From Ohtaekwangia sp966211525 (GTDB taxonomy: Bacteria; Bacteroidota; Bacteroidia; Cytophagales; Cyclobacteriaceae), in assembly GCA_966211525.1 (NCBI GenBank), contig CBIHOZ010000013.1, positions 1-64,000 on the forward strand: a stretch of DNA of 64,000 nucleotides. Reading direction: 5' to 3'. Made by a program: the position numbers and the translations under genes. Below are positions 35,821 through 45,945 of the stretch, one piece after another; positions within the stretch are counted from its first letter, which is position 1, and the number at the start of each line of letters is the position of its first letter. The notes beneath the pieces were generated by a model. It made no database searches. It saw only the letters and a list, made by a program, of their open reading frames with translations, and was not told where the DNA came from.

Positions 35821-37896
35821 ATGAAAAACGATCGTCTCTATATAATTGTCACGTTGTTCCTGTTATGTTGTACCGTCACCACCGGGTATAGCCAGCGCAC
35901 CAATTTCGTAAAGGCTCTCGGACGTGCACAGAAAAAACAGATTCTGATCCGTTGGGCCGTAAACCAGCCACGTGCGTGGAAGTTGTCCAATCAACATGGC
36001 TTTGAAGTGGTCCGCTATACCGTTATCCGCGACAGCGTTATTCTGAGCAAGCCCGAACGCAAATATATAGGTATCATTAAACCGGCAGAGCAAAGTCAGT
36101 GGATCGTGCCGGCCAACAGCAACGAATACGCAGCCATTATAGCGCAGGCGTTGTATGGCGAAAGCTTTGAAGTAAGCAGTACCGATAAGGAAAGTATATT
36201 ATCGTCCATCAATAAAGCGCAGGAACTGGAACAACGTTTTGCACTTTCTCTTTACGCGGCTGATCAGAATTTTGCCATGGCACAACTCGCAGGCTGGGGG
36301 TTGACAGACACGGATGTAAAGGAGAATGAAAAATACCTGTACCGGATCAAATCGAAAGTACCTTCAGGGCAGCTGGCAATCGATTCAGCAGCCGTATTTA
36401 TAGGGCTCAAAGATTACAAGCCGCTGCCGGAGCCAACAGAAGTTGCCGCACAATTCAGTGATAAAACCGCTGTGATCAGCTGGGACTATAATTCGCTGAA
36501 AGATTATTACAACGCATACTATATCGAGCGTTCATCAGACGGAAAGAACTTTTACAGAATTACCGAACGTCCCATCATGCAAATGAGTGAGAGTGATGCA
36601 GCACGACCTACCGGCAGAATTCACTATGTAGATGCACTCGGCATGAACGATGTTACATACTACTATCGTGTGCGGGGTATAACCTCCTTCAGTGAGTTAG
36701 GTCCGCCCTCTGCAAAAGTATCCGGAGTTGGTCAGAAGATATTGGAGTATGTTCCGCACATCACGAAGGCCGTTGTAAATGAAGCCGGTGAAATGGAACT
36801 CGGCTGGTCGTTCGAGCGTGCCGGTAATGGATTGATCCGCGGGTTCACGCTGAGTCTGTCTCAAAGTGAAGCAGGTCCCTATATACCGGTGGTACAAAAT
36901 ATACCGGCTGGCCAGCGCACCGTTCGTTATAACAAACTCTTCCCGACCAATTACTTTACAATCACAGCCGATGCTGTGAATGGCGCGTCACGAACATCGA
37001 TGTCGGTACTGGTGCAGCCGGTGGATAGTATACCGCCACAGGCTCCGCAGGGTGTGAAAGCTATAATCGATTCACTGGGGGTTGCTACCATCAGCTGGAC
37101 ACCGAATACAGAGAAAGATATATATGGGTATAAGATATTCCGTACGTATGTAAAAGGAGCGGAGCCTACACCGCTTACGGATACCGTATATACCGGAACA
37201 ACCTTTACAGACAGCGTGAGCATGCGCATTACCAATCGCAAGGTATACTATACCGTTACGGCATTAGACCAGCGCTATAATCAATCTGCATTCACAACAC
37301 CGGTTGCTGCGATTAAACCAGACATTGTTCCACCAACCAGTCCGCTGTTTACGAAATGTGAGCTGAGTGGAAATGCGGTGCTGTTGCGCTGGTCCGACAG
37401 TCATGACGATGATATAGCCTCGCATACGATCTATAGAAAAGCGCAGGAAGAAAAAGACTGGAAACGCATCAGGCAATTCGGAGCGCATACTACGGGCGAA
37501 TATAGAGATGCCGATGTGACCGGTGGTATTGTCTATACCTATACTCTGGTAGCGGGCGATTCCAGCGGACTGGAATCCAAACCATCTGCACCTGTAAGTA
37601 TAAAAGTAATTCGCAGGCCGGGCGATCTCACGGTAAATGCCTTTGATGTATATATAGACCGGCAGAATCGCTACATCGAATTGTTCTGGCGCGATACGCA
37701 GGATAATGTGGAAGAGTATCAGTTATACAAAGCTGAGAAAGGATCGCCTGCTACACTCTGGCGTGTGTTGAAGCATGAAGAGAAGCGCACGGTGGATGAG
37801 AAGCTCACAGTAAACACCGAGTATAGCTATGGTATACGCGTGGTTACCCGGAAGGGGGAAGTGAGCAAGATAAAATGGTTGGAGGTTAAATATTAG
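35821..37896 (+). CDS. Secreted fibronectin type III repeat protein
   Basis: 691 residues with a signal peptide (LYIIVTLFLLCCTVTTGYS, then QRTNF). An N-terminal module of about 200 residues is followed by FN3 domains at about 205-300 (TEVAAQFSDKTAVISWDYNS), 400-500 (APQGVKAIIDSLGVATISW), 505-595 (GNAVLLRWSDSHDDDIASHT) and 600-691 (IELFWRDTQDNVEEYQLYKA). Each has the conserved Trp and the Tyr of FN3. FN3 domains serve as spacers or protein-binding modules on the cell surface. It is the second gene of the locus; the next starts 23 nt later. No T9SS sorting domain and no lipobox. Confidence 0.85.
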   Translation: MKNDRLYIIVTLFLLCCTVTTGYSQRTNFVKALGRAQKKQILIRWAVNQPRAWKLSNQHGFEVVRYTVIRDSVILSKPERKYIGIIKPAEQSQWIVPANSNEYAAIIAQALYGESFEVSSTDKESILSSINKAQELEQRFALSLYAADQNFAMAQLAGWGLTDTDVKENEKYLYRIKSKVPSGQLAIDSAAVFIGLKDYKPLPEPTEVAAQFSDKTAVISWDYNSLKDYYNAYYIERSSDGKNFYRITERPIMQMSESDAARPTGRIHYVDALGMNDVTYYYRVRGITSFSELGPPSAKVSGVGQKILEYVPHITKAVVNEAGEMELGWSFERAGNGLIRGFTLSLSQSEAGPYIPVVQNIPAGQRTVRYNKLFPTNYFTITADAVNGASRTSMSVLVQPVDSIPPQAPQGVKAIIDSLGVATISWTPNTEKDIYGYKIFRTYVKGAEPTPLTDTVYTGTTFTDSVSMRITNRKVYYTVTALDQRYNQSAFTTPVAAIKPDIVPPTSPLFTKCELSGNAVLLRWSDSHDDDIASHTIYRKAQEEKDWKRIRQFGAHTTGEYRDADVTGGIVYTYTLVAGDSSGLESKPSAPVSIKVIRRPGDLTVNAFDVYIDRQNRYIELFWRDTQDNVEEYQLYKAEKGSPATLWRVLKHEEKRTVDEKLTVNTEYSYGIRVVTRKGEVSKIKWLEVKY

Positions 37897-37919
37897 TACG
37901 CACTATTTCGTAAGGATCT

Positions 37920-40900
37920 ATGAAAAGACTTTTACAATTCTGTTTGTTTTTAGTTTTTTATCAGGCTGCCGCACAGACAGACTTCTCGAATGAGTATATG
38001 ATCACCGTATCGGGCGGAGTATATTATGGAGGCGACCTGAGTGCAGGCTGTGGAAGCCGTTACGAAGTTATCCTGGAATTTGAAGATGGCTCAACACAGA
38101 CCATTGTCAGCAACGGGCACGGTGGTGGCGGTACGGTTTCATTCTATCGCAAGTATTCTTTCCGAAGCGATAATCGTGTAAGACGTGTTATTGCATTTGG
38201 TAAAGCACACCGGCAAAGTCCACGATACCGCTCGTGCGGGTATAGAAGAATTGATGAGGGAAATATATACCTGCCACTTGATCTGAATGCAGATTATCCC
38301 TGCGTGAACAGACTATACCGGAATGTTTTCAGAGGTTTCAATAGCAGTGATATTACGATCGATATACAACCGGTAGCGCATCGCCTGACCACAACGCTGT
38401 CGATGCCGAACAATGCCACCAACCGGAGAAGAACGTCATACGCAATAGATGCTATATTTACCACCGGTAGTGATCGTGTAGTTTCCGGATACCTTGATTC
38501 ATGGGCGCGCGGCACTGCAGTGAACCGAAGAGATTCTATTGTATTGCTGAAATCTGATGTACGTTCGGTATTATTGACTACGGCAGGTCAAACGGTTAAC
38601 GGTCGTATCATTCGTAATTTCAATACGTCAAACACGTTTACTCTCCCAGCTTTTACCGATAGGCTCGATGTTACCTTCCCGTTCAACCTTTTTCCGGATG
38701 CACCTGCGGGTAGCCTTCGCGTTGAGTACCGGAAGATAAAATTCCCGCTGAAGTATGGACCGAACACATCCTATATATTGCCGTCGGATACAAGTAATCG
38801 GGTTGTGTTACTCGGTCCGCGCGGAAACCCGGCTTCGTTCTATCATTGGGTATATAGCTTCGATGGTGTAAACTGGACAAATCTCCCGGCCAGGTTCCAG
38901 GGACAACACCGACTGAATATATGCGGGTATGATATTCTGGGAAATGAATTCTGGAGGTATCATAGCAATAATATATTCTTCAAAATCATAGTAGATTGTA
39001 ACGGAGGTGAATCGGAAACGCTTACACTCTCCGCACGACTTTCGACACCCAATATAGTTTCCGTTATACCATACCCGGATCGTTGCTATGATAAACCGCA
39101 GGACGGATCATTCAAAGTAATTTTCGACAGGCCTCTGCACGTGAGTGAAGCCGGAGAACCCGAGCGTCTTACGATCCTGGTGACGGATGCTGCTGATAAT
39201 ACCGTAACGATTGATCAGCTTATTGATGTTACACTTGAATCTGATAATAGTTTTACCTGGCCACGCAGATTGTTCTCTGACAGAAATTACCAGATCCGGT
39301 TGCTCGGTAAATTTAAAGAGGTTCCTACCTTCAGTGATAATCCGGTAAACCATGCACGCAACGTTGAGTTGACCCGGCCGCGCGCCATCACATCCACGCT
39401 TACACCCGAGGCAGTTCATTGTCATAATGGGGGCGATGGAAAAATTCATCTCACAGCCGATGGTGGTGTTGGTAACTATCGCTTTCAATATTTACCGGCA
39501 GGTGCTACCGATTCAGTACTGGTAACGTTTAGTGATGCGGCAACGCATACGCTGGAATTCCTTCGCTATGGTATATATGGCTTTAAAGTAATGGATGGCA
39601 ACCAGTGTATGGATGCTGCGCGCGCTAAAGCAGTACTCGTAAATCAACCGACCGATTCGCTGCACATCGGATTTTCAAAAACAACGGATCCGCGTGCCTA
39701 TCACTATACAGACGGGTATATAGAAACGATATTGGTGGGAGGTACACCGTTTCCGGATCAAAGCTATACCGTGCAATGGTTCGATCCGGTTAACCTGCTG
39801 CCTGATTCACTCTACAACAACGCTCCGTTAGGACAAGGCTTTCAGGCGAACATCGACAGCCTCGGTGACGGGCGTTATCTGTTACACGCATACGACAGTC
39901 AATATAGTTTGGCACATCCCGACCATCGTAAAGGTTGTATGGTGGTGAGCGATACATTTCGTCTTATTGAGCCACCGCCCATCGTAGTGTCGATAGCCGA
40001 GTGGCATTTCGTAAGCTGCCATGGTTATGATGATGGCGAACTGGTTGCGCATGCCAAAGGAGGTGTGCCCTATACCAGTGATCTTCCGTATCGCTACGAA
40101 TGGCTGAAAGATGTAAGCGGAACACCGCAGCCGATCACACAACAAGATAGTATAGCTACGCAGCTACGTACCGGTATATACCGCGTTCGCATCCGCGATA
40201 AGAATAATATAGCGAAGTTATCCGATCCGTTCCTGTTGGTAGAGCCGGATGTGCTGACGGCTGCAGTAACTACAACTCCGATCAGTTGCAGCTCCGGAAC
40301 CGATGGTACCGCGCAGGTTACTTCTGCCGGTGGAACATTGCCCTATACCTATAGCTGGTCGGATGGAGCCACTACTGCATTGAATATAAACCTGATCGAA
40401 GGCCGTTACTTTGTATTGGTGAAAGACGTTCGTGGTTGTACGGCTACCGCGAATGGAAGTGTAGTATCGCCTTCACCTTTGCAGGTAGATAGTTTGCTTA
40501 CCAATCCGCAATGCTTTGGTTATGATAATGGAAGTATAGATATAACGGTAATCCAGGGAACACCTCCTTACCGGTATAGCTGGAGCAATGGCGCAGTGAC
40601 AGAGGATATAGATGAATTGCCCGCAGGTGTCTATACGGTGAGAATTACGGATGATAATGATTGCGTAAACTATAGAAGGTATGAGTTGATCGATCCGGCC
40701 CCGGTACAAGTTGATCTGGGTAAAGATCGCACCTTGTGTACCGACCAGGTATATATAGCCCATGCAACCATCGATGATCCCGCGGCCCAATATCAATGGA
40801 GTGGTCCGAATGGATTTACGGCACAAACCAGTACAGTCACTATTTCAGAAGAAGGAACCTATACCGTGCACGTAGTAGACTCACACGAATGTCGCGGTGA

Positions 40901-41468
40901 AGATGCCATCACGGTCAGACGTATACAGGTGACTATAGGCTCGGAGTTTATTGTTACTACGCAGGCGTTTAAAGATAAAACGGTAACACTGGTTAACATC
41001 AGCGACCCGCAACCCGATAGTGTGGAGTGGTGGGCTTCCCAGAGTGATGTTCGGTTTACATCGTCTCTTATCAACAAAGCTGAACTGACCTTTGCAGATA
41101 CCGGCACCTATACCATTTACATGCGCGCATACCGACAGGGTTGTGAGAAAGATTTTTCAAAGCCAATTGTAGTAGTGGCCGGTACATTTGATGAGAACGT
41201 CAAAGACGAGTCTCCTTTCCTGGAAGAGTTTACGGTTTTTCCGAATCCTTCTGACGGTAAATTTTCGGCCATCATCGGGTTGCGCGAACAAACTCCGATT
41301 CGCATACGCATGATCTCGGTGGCAAGCAATGTTATTGTCGATGATCGCGAAGCACTGGGTAGTCAGCGTTACGAACTGCCATACGATCTGAACCTCGCAT
41401 CAGGAGTATATTTCCTATTGCTCGAAACGGCCAAAGGTAACTATATACTTCGCGTAACGATCTACTAG
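37920..41468 (+). CDS. SprB-repeat surface protein with T9SS type A sorting domain
   Basis: 1182 residues. The signal peptide MKRLLQFCLFLVFYQAAAQ is followed by a unique Gly- and Arg-rich region (to about 480) and then three to four SprB-type repeats with the motif cysteine-Gly-x2-Gly-Asn/Asp: HCHNGGDGKIHLTADGGVGN, SCHGYDDGELVAHAKGGVPY, SCSSGTDGTAQVTSAGGTLP and QCFGYDNGSIDITVIQGTPP. These modules are best known from the gliding adhesin SprB. The C-terminus (about 1100-1182) is a type A sorting domain: FTVFPNPSDGKFSA to ASGVYFLLLETAKGNYILRV. This is the only protein of the locus with a visible T9SS signal, so it is probably the one that the type IX system carries out directly. Confidence 0.9.
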   Translation: MKRLLQFCLFLVFYQAAAQTDFSNEYMITVSGGVYYGGDLSAGCGSRYEVILEFEDGSTQTIVSNGHGGGGTVSFYRKYSFRSDNRVRRVIAFGKAHRQSPRYRSCGYRRIDEGNIYLPLDLNADYPCVNRLYRNVFRGFNSSDITIDIQPVAHRLTTTLSMPNNATNRRRTSYAIDAIFTTGSDRVVSGYLDSWARGTAVNRRDSIVLLKSDVRSVLLTTAGQTVNGRIIRNFNTSNTFTLPAFTDRLDVTFPFNLFPDAPAGSLRVEYRKIKFPLKYGPNTSYILPSDTSNRVVLLGPRGNPASFYHWVYSFDGVNWTNLPARFQGQHRLNICGYDILGNEFWRYHSNNIFFKIIVDCNGGESETLTLSARLSTPNIVSVIPYPDRCYDKPQDGSFKVIFDRPLHVSEAGEPERLTILVTDAADNTVTIDQLIDVTLESDNSFTWPRRLFSDRNYQIRLLGKFKEVPTFSDNPVNHARNVELTRPRAITSTLTPEAVHCHNGGDGKIHLTADGGVGNYRFQYLPAGATDSVLVTFSDAATHTLEFLRYGIYGFKVMDGNQCMDAARAKAVLVNQPTDSLHIGFSKTTDPRAYHYTDGYIETILVGGTPFPDQSYTVQWFDPVNLLPDSLYNNAPLGQGFQANIDSLGDGRYLLHAYDSQYSLAHPDHRKGCMVVSDTFRLIEPPPIVVSIAEWHFVSCHGYDDGELVAHAKGGVPYTSDLPYRYEWLKDVSGTPQPITQQDSIATQLRTGIYRVRIRDKNNIAKLSDPFLLVEPDVLTAAVTTTPISCSSGTDGTAQVTSAGGTLPYTYSWSDGATTALNINLIEGRYFVLVKDVRGCTATANGSVVSPSPLQVDSLLTNPQCFGYDNGSIDITVIQGTPPYRYSWSNGAVTEDIDELPAGVYTVRITDDNDCVNYRRYELIDPAPVQVDLGKDRTLCTDQVYIAHATIDDPAAQYQWSGPNGFTAQTSTVTISEEGTYTVHVVDSHECRGEDAITVRRIQVTIGSEFIVTTQAFKDKTVTLVNISDPQPDSVEWWASQSDVRFTSSLINKAELTFADTGTYTIYMRAYRQGCEKDFSKPIVVVAGTFDENVKDESPFLEEFTVFPNPSDGKFSAIIGLREQTPIRIRMISVASNVIVDDREALGSQRYELPYDLNLASGVYFLLLETAKGNYILRVTIY

Positions 41469-41483
41469 TAAATTTTTCTGTCG

Positions 41484-44400
41484 ATGAACTGGAAGCACAT
41501 GCTATATATATCGAAAATCGTTAACGCTGTCCCGGATATTTTCAGCAGGAAAAAACTTGCTGAAGGTATATTCCTGCTATTACTGGTGGTTTGCCAGACT
41601 GCGTGGGCACAATTCCCCGTACAGGTAAATACGCAGCTGCGTCCGCCGTATACACTTCAGCTGAGTGAATATTATGCAACGGGCCGTGAGAAGCTCGTGG
41701 TGATCCTTACCAACCGCGACCTGAACAAACCGGTTGTCAATGTAAAGCTGCGGATGATTATTGAAAGTCAGACCGTACAACTTCGAACCCGGACGTTTGC
41801 AGATGTACCCGTAATAGCATTGGATGCCGGTGTACCCGTGCGCCTGTCGCTGGCTGATCTTGCTCCTTATTTCAATCCTGAAAATCTCGATTTCTCCGGC
41901 ATCACGCGACAGCAGTATATGCAGCAGGCTCGCTTGCCCGAGGGATTTTATCAATTCTGTTTCGAGGCGATTGAAGTCTCATCTTCCCAAGTAGCCAGTG
42001 CAAAAGGATGTGCTATGGCATGGATCAGCCTGAGCGATCCTCCGTTACTAAATGTACCGCGCAAAGGTGAAGCAATTGCCTATAAAGAACCGCAGAACAT
42101 AATCTTCCAGTGGACACCGCGCCATTTGAATTCTCCCAACTCTGCTTTTCAAACCGAGTATGATTTCCAGTTGGTGGAATTATGGGACACGTCACTCGCT
42201 CCGGAAATTGTTTTCCAATCGGCCGCCCCGCTATATGAGGCAACAACACGTTCTACTACATTGCTATATGGTCCATCACAACCTTTACTCATTGTAGGTA
42301 AACGTTACGGCTGGCGCGTACGTGCTCATGCACGCAGTGGCGTGGAAGAGGTGGATGTATTCCGCAACCAGGGCTATAGCGAAATATACTGGTTCACGTA
42401 CCAGGACACATGTCCACCGCCCGGAGGTATAGCGGCCACGCCCGGTACATTTGGTAATCTTGAATTTAACTGGGCTGTCGATCGCAATCATCGTTCCTAT
42501 ATAGTTACCTATAGACAAAAAGGTAAAGATGATGGCGCATGGTTCGATCAGAAAACCGAGCAGGCGATGGCACTGGTATACGATATGCAACCCGGCCAGG
42601 TATACGAATATCGTGTCGGTGCATTCTGTAATACCGATCAGCCAACGTTCAGCGAAGTAAAGACCGTTGAAGTGCCGGCAAGAACTTCCGAGACCTTCGT
42701 CAACTGTAGTATTGTTCCGGATCCGGATATATCAAACAAGCAGGCTATACAAAATCTGAAAGTGGGTGATGTATTTCGTGCCGGAGATTTCCCGGTAAAG
42801 ATTCAGGAGGTAAGCGGCACTGGTACATTTAGCGGTAAGGGATATGTTATGGTTCCGTTCCTGGGGAAAGCCAAGGTAAGTGTAACGTTTAGCGGTATAC
42901 AGGTAAATACGGGTTATCAACTTATTGCAGGGGAAGTTGTAACAAAATACGGAGCGAAAGGCGAAGGGATAAAAGATATAGATGAGACACTCGATCAGTT
43001 CCGCGGATACGAAGGACTCGTGTCACGACTGAAAGGACTCACCGTTACGATGGACTCTGCAGCATTGAAGAGTGTTACAGATAAAGTTGTAAAGGAAGCG
43101 AACGAGGAACTACCGGCTGAACTCGCCAGTGAAATTCGTCAGGATGTTACTCAATTGAAAGAAGCTAAACAGGCCTACGATAAAGCGAATGCAGCCTATA
43201 CCTCAGCAACATCGCCGGAAGAAAAAGAAGCCGCGAAGCAGAAACGCGATGAAGCAGAAAAAACATTCAAAGATATTCAGCAGAAGTTTGAAGGGAAAGC
43301 TACTGACGCGATTGATAGTGTAGCCTATACGATAGATTTTGCACAGGCAGATAATGCTATATATGGTTTTGATCGCCTGCAATACAGACCGTATCATGAA
43401 TCGAACTATGATACCAAGCAACGCGGTAAGATGCTATACTATATTCCGTGGAAGGCTGTAGCCACCGGATCTTTTGATGTCGTAAAAGCATATTCTGCGC
43501 AGCAGGGGAGTCCGTTACCGCAAGACCTCATATTCCGTTCTACAGCGGGATCGCTACAGGCTCAGCGTGGTGCAAATCCGCAGGAAGTCAATGTACGCGT
43601 GCATGGTTATGGCGCAGGAGAGAAGAATGAAGTTATAGCCTATATCCGAAAGACCGGTGCAGATGGTAAGGAAATACTCACGGAAGCCGGTAGTCTGAAT
43701 GTTGTCAGCTACAACAAGGTTATTCGCAAGCTTGTGCTGGTGCCGGTAAATACGACAACGCTCGATGTATCAACGACAGAGATACAATCGCAGCTCAACG
43801 CTATCTATGGTAAGGCAGTGGTGCAATGGCAGGTGCAGAAAGACCAGCCGTTTACAAGTGCATACGATGCGGACAACAACGGATTGGACGATGGCGACAG
43901 CGAGTTCCTGTCCAATTATACCGCGGAGATGGAAACGCTCATCAGCGAGTACGAAGCGAAGAAAGTACTCGAAGATGATACATACTATCTCTTCCTGGTA
44001 TCTGGTTCGGAGAGCAAGACCAAATCAGGCTATATGCCTCGTAAGAAAACCGCCTGGTTCATCTTCATGGATTTGGCAAGAGGACAGTCTCTTGTAAAAA
44101 CGATAGCACACGAATTAGGACACGGAGCCTTCCGACTCGAGCACACCTATAAAACATATGCTTCGCTTGCATCAGGCACAACGAATAACCTGATGGATAT
44201 TCATCCTGATGGTATAGCATTGCATAAGTATCAATGGGATCTGATACACGATCCTGCGTTAGTCATTCCTATACTGGAGAATGATGAAGATGGTGAATTG
44301 GTAGCACAGGTAATACAATGTTTAACAGGAGCGAGTCTTGATTTTGCAATGTACTATACCGCCACGTGGATTTCGATGCAGTTCGATGATGCTATAGCAG

Positions 44401-45539
44401 ATGCAGATAAACCTGCCTTCGCGAACTTCTCGGGTGTTACAGGCTATAAAGATTTTAGTGCTGCAGAAGCCGGTATGTCAGCCGGTATATCTTGCGTAGC
44501 TGCCAACTTACCTCCGTTTTTATCAGCCAACGCTGGTAGAAAAATAGCAGCAGGATTAGCAGGATTAGGCGGGGCAGCAACGGGCTTTGCTACAGAAACA
44601 GTCAAGCAATACCAAATCTCTTATAGCCAAATAAAGCAGCAGGGAATTGATCCTGGCATGACCGATGTGATAAAGAAGATCGATTGGGAGCCGATCATTC
44701 GAAACTCTGCCGTACATGGATTGATCTCGGGTACTGCAACCTGGATTGCCGCCAATCCAAAGTATAAAAAGCTGTTGGACAAAATTGAGCAAAAGCTGGG
44801 TATAACGGATTGGGTCAAGGACAAACAGCGATTGATCGATTACCTTACGGGTGCGTCTTCCGGAGTTATGACCCGGGAGATGATGAAGAAAAAGATGCCG
44901 GTAGCATTTATGGAAGCCCTGAAGAAATTTGGAAAGACAGAAGATCAGATTCTCACAGATTTCATGACCTATCACAACGGCAGGGCTGGGCAAAATTTCT
45001 TAAATGATCTGAACTATTATCTTCTTGAAAAGAACACTTACAAGTTAACACATGAAGAAGCCTTTGCTTTGTGGGGATATACAACGAAGTTTTTCTATAG
45101 AGAACTGAATGACAATCTCAGGAAAGGTATAAATGCCGATAAGACAGAGGAAATTACAGCGCTGATAAACAATGCGCTGAAGAAATTACCAAACTATAGC
45201 GGACCCCGGGTGTATAGAGGGATTGTGATAGAGCAACCTGCATTGCAGGCTTTTCTTAAGGATTATAAATTGGGAAGTGCCAAGGTATGGAATGATTTTA
45301 CCTCTTGTGGTGGTTCGATGAGTGCATCATTCAGTGGTCGCGCTGAAGTGAATGTTATATTTGAAATTGCACATACTACCGGGAAAGAAATATCGGACTT
45401 AGCAGACGGTGTTATGTATGGAAAGATGCCAAGACCGGAGATATTGATCAAAGCCGGGAGTCAATTTAAGGCAATTGCAGATCCGTTTTTTGATCAGTCA
45501 TTGCAGAAGTGGATAATTAAAGTTCAGCAAATTCTATAG
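41484..45539 (+). CDS. Candidate polymorphic toxin: FN3-like, zincin-like and C-terminal ADP-ribosyltransferase-like domains
   Basis: 1351 residues. Signal peptide to about residue 42 (FLLLLVVCQTAWA then QFPVQVN). The N-terminal module (43-310) starts LRPPYTLQLSEYYATGREKL and an FN3-like unit follows (about 310-400). A coiled coil rich in Lys/Glu/Ala lies at about 545-600. Residues 876-880 are HELGH with a third His at 887 (HELGHGAFRLEH), then NLMDIHPDGIALHKYQWDLI, a zincin-like segment. Next come a Gly/Ala-rich hydrophobic stretch (about 1020-1050) and a helical linker. The last 110 residues show an ADP-ribosyltransferase pattern: YRG with Arg1245, FTSCG with Ser1274, and PEILI with Glu1319. 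No T9SS sorting domain. A small gene follows after 3 nt. The architecture is that of a secreted toxin with a pre-toxin protease region; enzymatic activity is inferred. Confidence 0.75.
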   Translation: MNWKHMLYISKIVNAVPDIFSRKKLAEGIFLLLLVVCQTAWAQFPVQVNTQLRPPYTLQLSEYYATGREKLVVILTNRDLNKPVVNVKLRMIIESQTVQLRTRTFADVPVIALDAGVPVRLSLADLAPYFNPENLDFSGITRQQYMQQARLPEGFYQFCFEAIEVSSSQVASAKGCAMAWISLSDPPLLNVPRKGEAIAYKEPQNIIFQWTPRHLNSPNSAFQTEYDFQLVELWDTSLAPEIVFQSAAPLYEATTRSTTLLYGPSQPLLIVGKRYGWRVRAHARSGVEEVDVFRNQGYSEIYWFTYQDTCPPPGGIAATPGTFGNLEFNWAVDRNHRSYIVTYRQKGKDDGAWFDQKTEQAMALVYDMQPGQVYEYRVGAFCNTDQPTFSEVKTVEVPARTSETFVNCSIVPDPDISNKQAIQNLKVGDVFRAGDFPVKIQEVSGTGTFSGKGYVMVPFLGKAKVSVTFSGIQVNTGYQLIAGEVVTKYGAKGEGIKDIDETLDQFRGYEGLVSRLKGLTVTMDSAALKSVTDKVVKEANEELPAELASEIRQDVTQLKEAKQAYDKANAAYTSATSPEEKEAAKQKRDEAEKTFKDIQQKFEGKATDAIDSVAYTIDFAQADNAIYGFDRLQYRPYHESNYDTKQRGKMLYYIPWKAVATGSFDVVKAYSAQQGSPLPQDLIFRSTAGSLQAQRGANPQEVNVRVHGYGAGEKNEVIAYIRKTGADGKEILTEAGSLNVVSYNKVIRKLVLVPVNTTTLDVSTTEIQSQLNAIYGKAVVQWQVQKDQPFTSAYDADNNGLDDGDSEFLSNYTAEMETLISEYEAKKVLEDDTYYLFLVSGSESKTKSGYMPRKKTAWFIFMDLARGQSLVKTIAHELGHGAFRLEHTYKTYASLASGTTNNLMDIHPDGIALHKYQWDLIHDPALVIPILENDEDGELVAQVIQCLTGASLDFAMYYTATWISMQFDDAIADADKPAFANFSGVTGYKDFSAAEAGMSAGISCVAANLPPFLSANAGRKIAAGLAGLGGAATGFATETVKQYQISYSQIKQQGIDPGMTDVIKKIDWEPIIRNSAVHGLISGTATWIAANPKYKKLLDKIEQKLGITDWVKDKQRLIDYLTGASSGVMTREMMKKKMPVAFMEALKKFGKTEDQILTDFMTYHNGRAGQNFLNDLNYYLLEKNTYKLTHEEAFALWGYTTKFFYRELNDNLRKGINADKTEEITALINNALKKLPNYSGPRVYRGIVIEQPALQAFLKDYKLGSAKVWNDFTSCGGSMSASFSGRAEVNVIFEIAHTTGKEISDLADGVMYGKMPRPEILIKAGSQFKAIADPFFDQSLQKWIIKVQQIL

Positions 45540-45542
45540 TAT

Positions 45543-45938
45543 ATGGAGTTATCGGAGGCTAAACAATTTTTTAAAGACAGACTCAGGCTTGCGTTGAGCG
45601 ATGAGCGGCAGCCTGTGCCAGATATACTTGAAGCAGACAAAGTATATGAGTCTATATATTATCGGGAAGCACAACGCGGTTGTCGAGACCTCCGGTATAA
45701 ACTGGTGAAGGATTCAAACGATCGTTTTGTTTTGGATTACTATTTAAAAACAGATGATTACGCTACGCATAAACGAATTGATGCAGATGGTAATTTAATA
45801 GAGTTGGAAAATTTTGAAGGCCAGTTTGGGTGGCCGGTATACGAAGATAAAGATGCGACAGAAAAAGAGCATCAGCGAATCAGGGCGCATAACCAGATGG
45901 TGTATACCATTCTAAAAGAAAAAGGATTTGAAAAGTAA
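45543..45938 (+). CDS. Putative immunity protein for the ADP-ribosyltransferase-like toxin
   Basis: 131 residues, no signal peptide, acidic, with aromatic residues concentrated in the middle (VYESIYYREAQRGCRDLRYK). It starts 3 nt after the toxin stop and is the only short cytoplasmic protein of a run otherwise made of exported proteins, which is how immunity genes usually sit. No recognised family, as is common for immunity proteins. The DNA here and in the toxin's 3' end looks somewhat richer in A/T than the upstream part of the toxin gene, consistent with the toxin tip and immunity gene being exchanged as a unit. Confidence 0.6.
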   Translation: MELSEAKQFFKDRLRLALSDERQPVPDILEADKVYESIYYREAQRGCRDLRYKLVKDSNDRFVLDYYLKTDDYATHKRIDADGNLIELENFEGQFGWPVYEDKDATEKEHQRIRAHNQMVYTILKEKGFEK

Positions 45939-45945
45939 TCGCACC

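Noticed and set aside
41484..45539. T9SS sorting domain on the toxin-like protein
   Set aside because: The C-terminus is the ART-like domain; no YPNP-type start or GxY-type strand pattern is present.
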